From Natronomonas gomsonensis (GTDB lineage: Archaea; Halobacteriota; Halobacteria; Halobacteriales; Haloarculaceae): 64,000 nt of DNA. The DNA lies in assembly GCF_024300825.1 (NCBI RefSeq), contig NZ_CP101323.1:124001-188000 (forward strand). Reading direction: 5' to 3'. Under the pieces are notes generated by a model that saw nothing but the letters and a program-made list of their open reading frames with translations, made no database searches and was not told where the DNA came from. The position numbers and the translations under genes were made by a program. Shown here one piece after another: positions 9,220 to 18,506 of the stretch (position 1 is the first letter of the stretch; the number at the start of each line of letters is the position of its first letter).

Positions 9220-9894
9220 GTGCAACAGGAGGTCGAGGCCGTCCTCTTCGACGTCGACGACACGCTGTGTCGGTATCGCCGTTCGGGCGCGGAACTGCTG
9301 GCGGCGTCCTTCGAGCGGACGGGCGTAGAGCCGTTCATCACCGTCGAGGAGTATCACGACCGCTACCCGGAGTTCGTCGATTCGAGCGATTCGATGGTCG
9401 ACCTCCGCGAGCGGTGTTTCGCGGCTATCGCCGACGAGAAGGGGTACGACCCGGCCACCGGCCGGGAAATCGCGCAAATCTACGCCGACGAGCGCGACCA
9501 CGGCAATGTCGAACCGCTGCCGGGCGTCGACCGCGCGCTGTCGGCGCTGTCGGAGTGGCCGCTCGGCGTCGTCACGAACGGCGCGCCGTCGATGCAACGG
9601 CGAAAGCTCGAGGCGCTCGGACTGGCGGAATCCTTCGATGTAGTCGTCCACGCCGGCTACGACGCTCCGGCGAAACCCAGTCCCGAACCGTTCGAGGCGG
9701 CGCTGTCGACGCTCGACGTGCGACCGGAGCGGACGGTTCACGTCGGCAACTCGCTGGGGTCGGACGTTGCGGGCGCCCGTGCGGCCGGGGTGGGTTCGGT
9801 GTGGGTACCGGACACCGACGAACCGGCCAACCCAGAGCCGGATTACACCGTCTCGTCGCTGTCGGACCTCCCGTCGCTTCTCGGCGTCGAGTAG
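9220..9894 (+). CDS. HAD-superfamily hydrolase
   Basis: 224 residues from a GTG start (MQQEVEAVLFDVDDTL). Motif I holds Asp11 and Asp13, VVTNGA provides motif II, a Lys in the PAKPSPEPF block motif III, and GNSLGSDVAGA motif IV. A TTG nine codons upstream is in frame, but the GTG places motif I at the usual position. Related to but clearly distinct from the HAD protein at 10-633. Phosphatase activity is expected; substrate unknown. Confidence 0.82.
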   Translation: MQQEVEAVLFDVDDTLCRYRRSGAELLAASFERTGVEPFITVEEYHDRYPEFVDSSDSMVDLRERCFAAIADEKGYDPATGREIAQIYADERDHGNVEPLPGVDRALSALSEWPLGVVTNGAPSMQRRKLEALGLAESFDVVVHAGYDAPAKPSPEPFEAALSTLDVRPERTVHVGNSLGSDVAGARAAGVGSVWVPDTDEPANPEPDYTVSSLSDLPSLLGVE

Positions 9895-9897
9895 AGC

Positions 9898-10848
9898 CTA
9901 CCGGGGCGTTCGACGCCCGTCGTCGGCGTTCGCGGTCGCCATTCGAACGAGTCGCTCGATGCGCTCTTCCATCCGCGGATGTGTCGCCAGTAGTCGCGTC
10001 AACAGTCCGCCCTCGTCGCCGTGGATGTACAGCGGCGAGAGGGTTCCCCACCCCGGCGTGGCGGCGCGCTCGATTTTCACGAGTGCCCGCGCGAGCGCGA
10101 TTGGATTCCCCGTCGCTTCGACGGCGCGGTCGTCGGCGGCGTACTCCCGGCGGCGGGAATGGGCACGCAGCGCCAGCGTCAGCACGAACAGCAACAGCAC
10201 CACGAACTGCGCGACGCGAAACTGGACGATGGCGAGGTGCTCCGAGAACGGTCGGGGCGTTTCGCCACGGAGCCACGAGAGCGCCCGAAAGACGCCGCCG
10301 ACGAGGAGGCCGACCGGCAGCAACGCGAGATACAGGACGCCTCCGACGGTTCTGACCTGCGTGTAGCCGAGCGTCTGAATCAGCCCATCGCGGCTCTCCA
10401 GGTGGGCGAGTTCGTGGGCGACGACGGCCTCCAGTTCCTCGGCAGTCAGTATCCTGAACAGGCCGTAATCGAGGACGAGCGCACCACCGCGGGCGGTGCC
10501 GAGTGCGAGGGCGTTCGGGGCGTCCATACGGGCGGTGTACACCGTCACGTCGTCGACGCCGATATTTCGCCGGAGGGTGTCGACGCGGGCGTAGAGCCAC
10601 GGCGCCTCGGCCTCGGTGAGTTCTCTGGTGTCGAGTTCCGACAGCAGCGCTGCGGTGCCGAGTCGGTAGCTCAGATAGCCGACGACGAGCGTGGCGACGA
10701 CGAAGTAGGCGACGGCGCGTGCGGGGTCGGGACGGAGTTGCCACACCACCGTGAGCAACTGATAGCCAGCGAGGGCGGCCAGCAGATAGCCGGCGAGAAG
10801 CGTCGCACCGGTGAGCGCCATCAGGAACCGCAGACGGAGCCGTCCCAT
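9898..10848 (-). CDS. htpX: HtpX-like M48 family membrane metalloprotease
   Basis: 316 residues. Two N-terminal transmembrane helices (about 8-32 and 45-64), then the zinc motif HELAH at 145-149 in VVAHELAHLESRDG, two further hydrophobic segments, and the third zinc ligand in the EYAADDRAVE stretch, where the Glu plays that role in M48 enzymes. Such proteases degrade misfolded membrane proteins. It is four bases from the convergent HAD gene and just downstream of the GTPase gene on the same strand. Confidence 0.87.
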   Translation of the reverse strand: MGRLRLRFLMALTGATLLAGYLLAALAGYQLLTVVWQLRPDPARAVAYFVVATLVVGYLSYRLGTAALLSELDTRELTEAEAPWLYARVDTLRRNIGVDDVTVYTARMDAPNALALGTARGGALVLDYGLFRILTAEELEAVVAHELAHLESRDGLIQTLGYTQVRTVGGVLYLALLPVGLLVGGVFRALSWLRGETPRPFSEHLAIVQFRVAQFVVLLLFVLTLALRAHSRRREYAADDRAVEATGNPIALARALVKIERAATPGWGTLSPLYIHGDEGGLLTRLLATHPRMEERIERLVRMATANADDGRRTPR

Positions 10849-10872
10849 TGCCGGGTGAAACGTGCTGCCGCG

Positions 10873-12492
10873 TTAGGAGCCTTCCGTCCGGTCGCCGTCG
10901 ATCGATACGTCGGTGACCGTCCCGACGCCCTTCGAACGGCCTTCCCGGAACACGAACCGCTGGCCTTCCTCGACCATGTAGGGTCGGAACTTGAATCGGA
11001 CGCGAGCGCGGCCGGTGTCGCCGGGGAGCAACTGCCCGCCCTCGGGGTGAATCGAGACGGTCTCGGAGACGGTTTCGAGGTGGACGACGGGTTCGTAGCC
11101 GTCGTCGATGCGGGTCGGATGATTGAGGACCATCACATCGGCCTCGAACTCCCGGACTGGGTCGGGGTCGTCGTCTCGGGGAAGTAGCACCATCCCGCGT
11201 TCGATGTCGGCCTCGCTGATGCCCTTCAGCGCGATACCGACGATGCGACCCGCCGAGGCCTCGTCGACGCGGTGGTAATGCATCTCGATGGAGCGGACCT
11301 CGACCTCGCGGAAGGCGCCGTCGGCCAGCGGGCCGACGAGCAACTCGTCGCCGGCTTCGACGCTGCCCGAACGGACGGTTCCGGAGGCCACCGCACCGAC
11401 GCCCGTGACGTTGTAGGTGCGGTCGATGTACATCGAGAAGTCGCCCTCGGTGGCGCTCGTCTTCGGGAGGTGTTCGAACAGTTCATCGAGAACGGGGAGT
11501 CCCTCCATCGTCACCGCAGACGTCGAGAGGACGGGGACGACCTGTTCGTTTATCTCTTCGATTGCGGCCTCGACGCCGTGGCGGTCGACCGACAGCGGCG
11601 TCTTGTCGGCGTTCCGAAGCAGGCGTTCGACCTCGCGTTCGACCTCCTTGACGCGTTCTTTGGACACCATATCCGCCTTCGTGATGGCGACGACGGTGGG
11701 GAGTTCGGTCGCCAGCAGGATACCGAGGTGTTCCCGGGTCGTCTTCGTCGGACCGTCGTCGGCGGCGACGACGAGCAGGCCGTAGTCGAGTTTCTGACCG
11801 ACGAGGCCGCGAATCGTCGTCCGAAGCCACGGTTCGTGGCCGACGGTGTCGACGAAGGAGACCAGCCGGTCGGCCTCCTCGACGACGCGAGCGCGGTCGG
11901 ACTTCCGGTGGGGGTTGTCCATCCGGACCGGTCCTTCCTCGTCGAAGCCGTAGACGCCATAGGAGAGGTCGGCCGACAGCCCCCGGTCGACTTCGTGGGG
12001 CTGGACGTCGAGGAAGCCGCGGGTGCCGCCCTGTCCGTCGTCGGGGTCGCCGGTGACGAGCGAACCAACGAGCGTCGACTTGCCGTGGTCGACGTGGCCG
12101 GCGGTTCCGACGACGATGTGGTCGTCATCAACGTCGAGGACGGCGCCCTCCTGTAGGGTGGCGACACCGACGATACCCTCCTCGATGCCCCACGTCTGTA
12201 CGTCGTCGATGTGGGCGCCTGCCTCCTCGGCGAGCATCGACAGTACGTCCATCGACTCGGAGAAGGCCTCCGGCGAGATGCCGGCGATACCGCCGTCGTC
12301 GGTGACGCCGACGACGTAGGTGGCCTCGCCGTCGCCCGACAGCACGCGATGACGCAGTTGCGCGGCGAGTGATTCCAACCGCCCGTCTGCGAGGTGGACC
12401 GAGCGAGTGAGCCGTTCCTTGAACTCGACGCTGCCGCCCTCCTGTTCGCCCCGTTCGAGGGCGCGCTGGAGTGCGGCCCGGTCGGCGCTCAT
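10873..12492 (-). CDS. GTPBP1-type translational GTPase
   Basis: 539 residues. An N-terminal ~125-residue domain is followed by an EF-Tu-like GTPase: G1 AGHVDHGKST at 131-140, G3 DTVGH at 215-219, G4 TKAD at 271-274, then two beta-barrel domains. This architecture matches the archaeal/eukaryotic GTPBP1 group, implicated in ribosome rescue or mRNA surveillance. The ATG at 12492 (MSADRAALQR) is preferred; an in-frame ATG 46 codons upstream gives a stretch unlike the family. Its product would act on ribosomes in the cytoplasm. Confidence 0.85.
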   Translation of the reverse strand: MSADRAALQRALERGEQEGGSVEFKERLTRSVHLADGRLESLAAQLRHRVLSGDGEATYVVGVTDDGGIAGISPEAFSESMDVLSMLAEEAGAHIDDVQTWGIEEGIVGVATLQEGAVLDVDDDHIVVGTAGHVDHGKSTLVGSLVTGDPDDGQGGTRGFLDVQPHEVDRGLSADLSYGVYGFDEEGPVRMDNPHRKSDRARVVEEADRLVSFVDTVGHEPWLRTTIRGLVGQKLDYGLLVVAADDGPTKTTREHLGILLATELPTVVAITKADMVSKERVKEVEREVERLLRNADKTPLSVDRHGVEAAIEEINEQVVPVLSTSAVTMEGLPVLDELFEHLPKTSATEGDFSMYIDRTYNVTGVGAVASGTVRSGSVEAGDELLVGPLADGAFREVEVRSIEMHYHRVDEASAGRIVGIALKGISEADIERGMVLLPRDDDPDPVREFEADVMVLNHPTRIDDGYEPVVHLETVSETVSIHPEGGQLLPGDTGRARVRFKFRPYMVEEGQRFVFREGRSKGVGTVTDVSIDGDRTEGS

Positions 12493-12623
12493 GTGAGCGA
12501 CGGTAACAACCACACGGGCAAAAGCTTTCCCCGGGAATAGGCAGAAACAACCGTTTGATGCGGCTGTATGTGGTGTTTTTCGACTGTACGTCTCCGGAGC
12601 GGTACGAACGGGTTCGAGTGTGG

Positions 12624-13304
12624 TCACCATCCGGTTCGAATCGCCTCCAGCGCCTCCAAGAATCCGTCCGCGAAGGCGCCGTCGGTGACCACGTCGGCGG
12701 CCGAAAGCGCGTAGTCGTCGGCGTTGGCGACGGCGTAGGCCTTCCCGGCAACTCCGAACACCTCGGCGTCGTTCTCGGAATCGCCGACGGCGACGAACTC
12801 CTCCGGGTAACAGTCGAGCAGGCGCGCGGCGGTCTTCAGCCCCTCGCCTTTGTCGACCTCGGGCGATTTGACGTGGTAAGCGTAGCCGGTGTCGACCACG
12901 TCCATCCCGTGGTCGGCGGCGATGCGCTCCAGCGGTTCCAGCGGTCGCTCCCGGGAGACGGCGAGTTCGGTCTCACGCCAGCGGTTCACCATGTCGACAG
13001 GGCCCCACCCGAGGTCGTAGCCCGCTTCGAGGTAGTCGGCGGCGACCGCGTCCGCTCCCTCGGGGTCGCCGTTGTACACCACTTCGCCCGCCTCCTCGAT
13101 GTACACCGCGCCGCCGTTCTCGGCGATGACGTTCAGCGGAATCCCGAGGAACTCACAGAGGCCGACGGGGTACGGGAAGGACTTCCCGGTGGCGATGACG
13201 ACGGGGGCCTCCCACGCGCGAAGCGCATCGAAGACGCGGGGGTCGATGGACTTGTCCGGCCGGGTGAGCGTTCCGTCGATGTCGGCGGCCAGCGGCGGTA
13301 CCAT
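12624..13304 (-). CDS. HAD-IIB phosphatase (archaeal phosphoglycolate phosphatase type)
   Basis: 226 residues. Motif I ADIDGT has Asp8 and Asp10 near the extreme N-terminus, ATGKS supplies motif II, a lysine in SPEVDKGEG motif III and GDSENDAEV motif IV; the large insert between II and III is a type IIB cap. This arrangement is that of archaeal phosphoglycolate phosphatases, which clear 2-phosphoglycolate, although sugar-phosphate substrates are possible. ATG at 13304. It diverges from the MBL-fold gene with only ~54 bases between starts. Confidence 0.83.
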   Translation of the reverse strand: MVPPLAADIDGTLTRPDKSIDPRVFDALRAWEAPVVIATGKSFPYPVGLCEFLGIPLNVIAENGGAVYIEEAGEVVYNGDPEGADAVAADYLEAGYDLGWGPVDMVNRWRETELAVSRERPLEPLERIAADHGMDVVDTGYAYHVKSPEVDKGEGLKTAARLLDCYPEEFVAVGDSENDAEVFGVAGKAYAVANADDYALSAADVVTDGAFADGFLEALEAIRTGW

Positions 13305-13358
13305 ACCGGCGTTCGGAACGCCGCAGGTATCAAGCCACCCCCTTCCGTACGGCGGTAC

Positions 13359-14222
13359 GTGACGGTTACACACGCACTTGACGACATCTACACTGTCGAC
13401 CCACATCTGATGGAGACGCCCGGTGCGCTCACGTTGTATCTCATCGACGCGCCGAAACCGACCATCGTCGACACCGGCGCGGCGGATTCGGTCGACCGGA
13501 TTCACGACGCACTGAGCGAAGTCGGCATCGCGCCCGAAGCGGTCGAACACGTCCTCGTCACGCACGTCCACCTCGACCACGCGGGCGGAGCGGGTCATCT
13601 CGCCGACGACCTGCCGAACGCGACCTTCCACGTCCACGAGAAAGGGTTGCCCTACGTCACCGACTCCGAACAACTGAACCGGCTGAAACGCAGCGTCGAC
13701 CGGGCGATGGGCACCGAGAACGCCTACGGAGAGCCGAAACTGCTCCCGGAGGAGCGTTGTCGCTCCGTCGGTGGCGGCGAGGTAATCGACCTCGGCGACC
13801 GCGAACTCGAACTCGTCGATGCGCCCGGCCACGCACCGCATCACTTCGCCGCCTACGACCCCGCAACCGAGGGCCTATTCTCCATCGATTCGGCGGGAAT
13901 GCACCTCGCCGGCGAGATGCGGCCCACGACGCCACCACCGGGGTTCGACCTCGAAGCCAACCTCGACACCGTCGCTCGACTCCGGGAGTTCGACCCCGAG
14001 AAGAACTTCTACGGCCACGTCGGTCCGGGAGGCGACGACGCCGTCGGCGAACTCGACCGCTACGAGGAGATGTTACCGGAGTGGGTCGACCTCCTCGCAG
14101 AGCGTCGCCAAGAACACGACGACGACATCGGTGCTATCGTCGAATCGCTCGCTGACCGCTGGCTGAGTCCGACGGTCCAGCGGGACGTGGCCGGTGTGTT
14201 ACAATACCTCGACAATCGGTAG
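13359..14222 (+). CDS. MBL-fold metallohydrolase
   Basis: 287 residues from GTG. The metal-binding THVHLDHAGG (His69, His71, Asp73, His74) is intact, preceded by the conserved TIVDTGAAD strand, and APGHAPHHFA plus a later FYGHVGPGG give the remaining ligands. Two metal ions and hydrolysis of a thioester, lactone or phosphodiester are expected; substrate unknown. A GTG start just after the bidirectional gap is the only choice that keeps the N-terminal strand without extra sequence. Confidence 0.82.
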   Translation: MTVTHALDDIYTVDPHLMETPGALTLYLIDAPKPTIVDTGAADSVDRIHDALSEVGIAPEAVEHVLVTHVHLDHAGGAGHLADDLPNATFHVHEKGLPYVTDSEQLNRLKRSVDRAMGTENAYGEPKLLPEERCRSVGGGEVIDLGDRELELVDAPGHAPHHFAAYDPATEGLFSIDSAGMHLAGEMRPTTPPPGFDLEANLDTVARLREFDPEKNFYGHVGPGGDDAVGELDRYEEMLPEWVDLLAERRQEHDDDIGAIVESLADRWLSPTVQRDVAGVLQYLDNR

Positions 14223-14239
14223 TCCGCGGGATCCAATCG

Positions 14240-14653
14240 CTATCCCAACTTCTCGTCGAGGATGAGTCGCGTCTTCGTGGAGACGACTTCGTCGAGTTCC
14301 CGCGCTCGGGTGATGAGGTCGTTCAACGTCCCCGTGTCGGCGGTGTCGACGACGACGACGATGTCCTCCTCGCCGGAAACCTGCCAGACGAAGTCGACCT
14401 CGGTCCAGTCGGCGATGTCCTCGGAGATGCCGCCGGTGTCGACGTCGACGGCGACGCCGACCTCTATCATCGCCTTGACGTTGCCGGTTCGGGTGGCGAT
14501 GGTGAACCGTTCGATGACGCCGTCTTCGAGCAGTCGCTCGACGCGGTTTCGGACGGTCCCCTCGCTGGTCCCGACGCGGTCGGCAATCTCCGTGTAGGGG
14601 GTTCGGGAGTCCCGCCGGAGGATGGCGAGTATCTCGCGGTCGAGGTCGTCCAT
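14240..14653 (-). CDS. Lrp/AsnC family transcriptional regulator
   Basis: 137 residues. N-terminal winged helix-turn-helix over residues 1-60 (DREILAILRRDSR, then TSEGTVRNRVERL as recognition region), followed by a RAM effector-binding domain (70-137). It is transcribed away from carA, and a perfect 15-base palindrome sits between the two starts, so control of carA and of itself in response to an amino acid is a reasonable inference. Confidence 0.88.
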   Translation of the reverse strand: MDDLDREILAILRRDSRTPYTEIADRVGTSEGTVRNRVERLLEDGVIERFTIATRTGNVKAMIEVGVAVDVDTGGISEDIADWTEVDFVWQVSGEEDIVVVVDTADTGTLNDLITRARELDEVVSTKTRLILDEKLG

Positions 14654-14689
14654 TGAGATGTGACGATTCAGACTGCCCCCACTTACCGA

Positions 14690-14704
14690 TTACGAATTTC
14701 GTAA
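14690..14704. promoter_or_regulatory. palindromic operator between lrp-type gene and carA
   Basis: TTACGAATTTCGTAA is a perfect 7-1-7 inverted repeat. It lies 37 bases upstream of the regulator start and immediately before the carA TATA box, the right place for repression or activation by an Lrp dimer. Confidence 0.55.
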
Positions 14705-14722
14705 CGAATCTTCGAACACAAG

Positions 14723-14729
14723 CGTTATT
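14723..14729 (+). promoter_or_regulatory. TATA box of carA
   Basis: CGTTATT, about 30 bases before the ATG at 14756; predicts a leaderless carA transcript. Confidence 0.45.
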
Positions 14730-14755
14730 TGGGGGTGCTTCATACGCATCTCGTA

Positions 14756-15820
14756 ATGACGGATGCCTACGTGGCGCTGGAAAGCGGGCGTGTCGTGGAG
14801 GCACGCGCTCGCGCTCCCGGCCGCAGTCGTGGTGAACTGGTGTTTACGACAGCCTACACCGGCTACGAGGAGTCGCTCACTGACCCGAGCTACGAGGAAC
14901 AGGTGTTGACGTTCTCGTATCCGCTCATCGGCAACTACGGCGTCCGAGAGGAGCGCTTCGAGTCCGACCGCGTCCACCCCCGGGCAGTCGTCGCCCGCGA
15001 ACTCACCGAAGACATCGCCGAGTGGCTCGAAAGTGAGGGCGTCCCCGCAGTCGACCACCTCGACACGCGCGACCTCGTGACGGGCATCCGGGAGGGCGGT
15101 GCGATGAAGTGCGGCATCGCTGCCGGCCCCGACGCGACCCCCGAGACTGCCAAGGAAGAACTCGCCGACTGCAAGGGTATGAGCGAGCACACCGACATCG
15201 GCTCGCAGGTATCCACCGACAAGCGACTCACACACAACGCCGACGGCGACGGCCCCACCGTCGCACTCATCGACTGCGGCGCGAAGGGCTCTATCACCGA
15301 ATCGCTCGTCGACCGCAATGCGACGGTCGAAATCCTCCCGTACGACGCGACGGTCGCCGACGTGGAGTCGGTCGACCCCGACGTACTGTTCATCTCCAAC
15401 GGCCCCGGCGACCCCAAGAACTTCGAGGCCGCCGCCGCCCTCGTCGACGAGTACGTCGGTGAGTTGCCGCTGGCGGGCATCTGTCTCGGCCAGCAGGTCA
15501 TCGCAGAAGCCCTCGGCGGCGAAACCGAGAAGATGGAGTTCGGCCACCGCGGCGTCAACCAGCCCGTTCAGGACCTCCGCTCCGAGAAGGTCGTGATGAC
15601 GACCCAGAACCACGGCTACACCGTCTCCGAACCCGGACAGCTCGAAGTCACACAGATTAACGTCAACGACGACACCCCCGAAGGCCTCGAAAGCGACGAA
15701 CTCGACATCATCACGCGTCAGTACCATCCCGAAGCGAACCCCGGCCCCAACGACACGCTCGACTTCTTCGACGACGTGCTCGCGCTGACCGAGAACGCAC
15801 CTGTCGCCACCAAGCAGTAA
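14756..15820 (+). CDS. carA: carbamoyl-phosphate synthase small (glutaminase) subunit
   Basis: 354 residues. Hydrolyses glutamine and channels ammonia to CarB for carbamoyl phosphate, the precursor of arginine and pyrimidines. Residues 1-140 are the CarA-specific N-terminal domain (TGYEESLTDPSY, GNYGV, LDTRDL); the class I glutaminase follows with the nucleophile Cys243 in GICLGQQ and the His324/Glu326 pair in QYHPEA. ATG 14756 suits the TATA box; an upstream in-frame start would overlap it. carB is not adjacent in this window. Confidence 0.95.
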   Translation: MTDAYVALESGRVVEARARAPGRSRGELVFTTAYTGYEESLTDPSYEEQVLTFSYPLIGNYGVREERFESDRVHPRAVVARELTEDIAEWLESEGVPAVDHLDTRDLVTGIREGGAMKCGIAAGPDATPETAKEELADCKGMSEHTDIGSQVSTDKRLTHNADGDGPTVALIDCGAKGSITESLVDRNATVEILPYDATVADVESVDPDVLFISNGPGDPKNFEAAAALVDEYVGELPLAGICLGQQVIAEALGGETEKMEFGHRGVNQPVQDLRSEKVVMTTQNHGYTVSEPGQLEVTQINVNDDTPEGLESDELDIITRQYHPEANPGPNDTLDFFDDVLALTENAPVATKQ

Positions 15821-15972
15821 CCGAGGATTCTCGACGGGGAACCGTCGACTCTAAGCGGACTACTGACAACCACCTTTTCGGGCGTGGTATGCCGACGCAA
15901 TGACGCTGCTTCCGTTGGTGTCACAGTTCGTGACGATGCGTGGATTGAACCGACGAGGGGTACGGGGTCGAT

Positions 15973-17049
15973 TCAACTGGCGGACTGACCTCCGCAGATT
16001 TTGTTTTGGTAGAATCCGGAGCCTCTGAAACGGGTTTCCTCCAGTTGGTCGGCGGTCGCGTTTGCGAGGAACTCGTCGCCGCCGAGCCATCCTTCGTCGG
16101 TGTGGGCACCTTGGTCCGGTAATCCGGGTTTGTCGATGTGTCCGACGACGTTGTGCAGCAGCTCGTGAGTCATGACCCGGACCCGATTCGTGACGTTTCC
16201 ATCGTAATCCGGGTTCTGAACCCCGGTGACGAAACTGCTGTAGCCCGGAGAGGAGCCCCAGCCGCTGTATCGAGTCGTCGGCTCGCCAAGGACGACGAGA
16301 TGATGCCGACAGAGTCGTGGACCCATCCGTTCGGGGGTGTAATAGCGGGTGTGGTCGGCGCTATCACCGGCACCGAACCGGACCGGCTTACCGATGCTAC
16401 CGCCCGATCCAACGTGAACGTCGATTCCCGTCGACCCATCGGGATTATCGACGGGCATCTCCGCCCACACCCTCCGGAGTTGCCGTTTCTCCCGCTGAGT
16501 CAGCGGGTCGACGTTCGAGCCGTGGACGACGTACACGTAGAGGTCGAGCCGTTCGACGGAGCCGTTCTCCAGTGGGGCGCCCTCCGGCGTCTCTCCGGCA
16601 CGGAGCCACTCGTCGCGCAGTCGGTCGCCCGCAGTATCCGGCGATGGCCGGTCGTAGGTCGCCGAATTCAGGGCGACGGTTCCGTCGGCAGTACGGCGTA
16701 TTTCACCGTCCTGAAACGCTTCTTCGAGGAAGCCACTGGCAGTTCCGCTCGCTCCGTTCCCACCATCGCCGCCGAGAGTACCAACGTCGCTGGGAATCGG
16801 TGCGGCAAAACCGAACACCACGAGCGACGCGAAGACGAAGCAGACGGCGAGGACGCCGGCAGGTCCTTCGGGAATCGCCTTCGAGCAGACCCATCGCATA
16901 CCCGGAAGCACCCGACGAAGCACGGCGTAGAGGGCTCTCCCGGAGAGATACAGAACCACCAGCGTACACAGAAGGGAAATAACCGCCAGCAACGCGATTC
17001 CGGCCGGTGTCGTGAGGAACTCGAGAAACCCTTCTTCTGCCCCCGCCAT
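15973..17049 (-). CDS. membrane-anchored zinc metallopeptidase-like protein
   Basis: 358 residues. Two transmembrane segments near residues 13-38 and 62-86, then a long extracytoplasmic domain. Near residue 290 lies THELLHNVVGHI, an HExxH motif followed by N-x-x-GH, reminiscent of metzincin/archaemetzincin-like HExxHxxG variants. Two cysteines flank the C-terminal part (RLCRHH and ICGG). I expect an outward-facing protease; family assignment beyond zincin is uncertain. ATG at 17049, convergent with carA across ~150 bases that hold no gene I can support. Confidence 0.7.
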   Translation of the reverse strand: MAGAEEGFLEFLTTPAGIALLAVISLLCTLVVLYLSGRALYAVLRRVLPGMRWVCSKAIPEGPAGVLAVCFVFASLVVFGFAAPIPSDVGTLGGDGGNGASGTASGFLEEAFQDGEIRRTADGTVALNSATYDRPSPDTAGDRLRDEWLRAGETPEGAPLENGSVERLDLYVYVVHGSNVDPLTQREKRQLRRVWAEMPVDNPDGSTGIDVHVGSGGSIGKPVRFGAGDSADHTRYYTPERMGPRLCRHHLVVLGEPTTRYSGWGSSPGYSSFVTGVQNPDYDGNVTNRVRVMTHELLHNVVGHIDKPGLPDQGAHTDEGWLGGDEFLANATADQLEETRFRGSGFYQNKICGGQSAS

Positions 17050-17105
17050 GGGGATAGGGTCGCGATGTCGGTTGATAAACTATCGTGGCGTATCGGACGC
17101 CGAAG

Positions 17106-18443
17106 CTACTCCACGTAGTCGTACTTCCGTTCGCCCATGCGGCCCCAGCCGTCGAAGACGAACTCGCCGTCGGGGGCGGTGAACTCCTCGAAGCTCCGCT
17201 CTTCGTCGTGGTTGTGGGCGTCGTGAACCGTCTCGTACTCCGAGAAGGTGAGGTCGTAGCGCGATTCGAGCTGTTCGTCGATGTCCAGCGCCTCGATTTC
17301 GTCCTTCCAGCCCGGCTGAACCGTCTCGGCGTGGATTTCGGCCTGTGCGCCCGAACCGTAGGAGCCGACGAGCATCGTCGCACCCGTCGCGTCCTCGCCG
17401 GCCTCGGCGAGTTCCTTCAGTCCAGAGGCGCGGGCGACGTGGACGGACCCGGTGTACCAGTTGCCGACGTGTCGGGAGATGGTCAACGTCGGGTCGACGA
17501 CCCGCTCGTACCACTCCCGGTATCGGTCGGTGTCCTGGAGGGCGTCGGTGTACTCCCGGACGGCATCGAGGTACTCGTCCTCGCCGTCGAAGGCTTCCTC
17601 GCGGGGCTGTGGCCCGATTTCCTCCGCGAGGGCGTCCTCGATTTCGGTGTTGCGAATCATGTGTCGGTACCCCAACACGGCGGCCTTCCGGACCATTCCC
17701 GGGAACGGCGTGTGGAACGGCACGAGTCGAATGTCGTAGGGGTGGACCTCGCCGGCGACGCTCTGGTAGTCCACCAATGCCTCTCGCATCCGCGCGAGAT
17801 ACACCTGCACCGAGCGCTTGCCGTCGACGCTCGGGAACTGCTGTTGGGGCTTCAGGAAGTCCGTCTCGTCGGCCGACCCATATCCCTGCTCGGTCGACAG
17901 TTCGACGAGCGAAGGGTCCTCGCTGATGAGCATCGCCACGGCGCCGGCGCCCTGTGTCGACTCGCCGGGGTCGTCCCGCGCATACAGCGCCGTGTCGGTG
18001 GCGATGACGAGCGCCGACCGACCGCGATTGCGCCCGGCCTGAATCCAGTTGTACGCGTCGTCGATGCTCTGGGTCCCCGCCACGCAGGCGAACTTCCGCT
18101 CGCCCTTGTTGGCGTGGTGGAAGTCACCCTCGAAGACCTGCTCCAGACAGCCCGCGATGTACGTCGAGACGGGCTTGGAGTGGTCGAACGCCGATTCAGT
18201 GGCCACGTCGATGCGGCCGATGTCCTCGGGTTCCAACCCCTTCCGCTCCATCAGTTTGTGGGCGGCGTTGGCCCCCATCGTCACGATGTCCTCGTAGGTG
18301 TCCGGGAAGGAACTGGCGTGCAGTCCCAGTCCCTTCGTGTACTTCTCGGGTTCGTCGCCCATCGCGGGCGCGAACGTCTCCGCGAGGTCGAGTTTCAGTT
18401 TGCCGGCGTGGATGGCGATGGCGTCGATGCCTACGCTGGTCAT
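17106..18443 (-). CDS. hmgB: hydroxymethylglutaryl-CoA synthase
   Basis: 445 residues. Condenses acetyl-CoA with acetoacetyl-CoA to HMG-CoA, first committed step of the mevalonate route to archaeal isoprenoid lipids. Thiolase-fold signature: Glu83 in DVATESAFDHSKP, the acylated Cys120 in KFACVAGTQ and the His of VPFHTPFPGM. A TATA box at 18461-18471 about 26 bases upstream makes the transcript leaderless. It is a long, haloarchaeal-type HMGS. Confidence 0.95.
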   Translation of the reverse strand: MTSVGIDAIAIHAGKLKLDLAETFAPAMGDEPEKYTKGLGLHASSFPDTYEDIVTMGANAAHKLMERKGLEPEDIGRIDVATESAFDHSKPVSTYIAGCLEQVFEGDFHHANKGERKFACVAGTQSIDDAYNWIQAGRNRGRSALVIATDTALYARDDPGESTQGAGAVAMLISEDPSLVELSTEQGYGSADETDFLKPQQQFPSVDGKRSVQVYLARMREALVDYQSVAGEVHPYDIRLVPFHTPFPGMVRKAAVLGYRHMIRNTEIEDALAEEIGPQPREEAFDGEDEYLDAVREYTDALQDTDRYREWYERVVDPTLTISRHVGNWYTGSVHVARASGLKELAEAGEDATGATMLVGSYGSGAQAEIHAETVQPGWKDEIEALDIDEQLESRYDLTFSEYETVHDAHNHDEERSFEEFTAPDGEFVFDGWGRMGERKYDYVE

Positions 18444-18460
18444 GTAAGTGGGGTTGGCGG

Positions 18461-18471
18461 TTTAGTATAAG
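18461..18471 (-). promoter_or_regulatory. TATA box of HMG-CoA synthase gene
   Basis: Read on the minus strand as CTTATACTAAA, 18-28 bases before the ATG at 18443, matching a leaderless start. Confidence 0.5.
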
Positions 18472-18506
18472 TTTTTGTCGACGTGGAGTTCGTCGATTGT
18501 CGAATT

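Noticed and set aside
11272-12156. 294-residue plus-strand frame within the GTPase gene
   Set aside because: Opposite to the G-domain with intact G1, G3 and G4 motifs; shadow frame.
12555-13358. Long N-terminal extension of the MBL-fold protein
   Set aside because: The extra 268 codons are antisense to the HAD-IIB phosphatase gene; the GTG at 13359 fits the fold.
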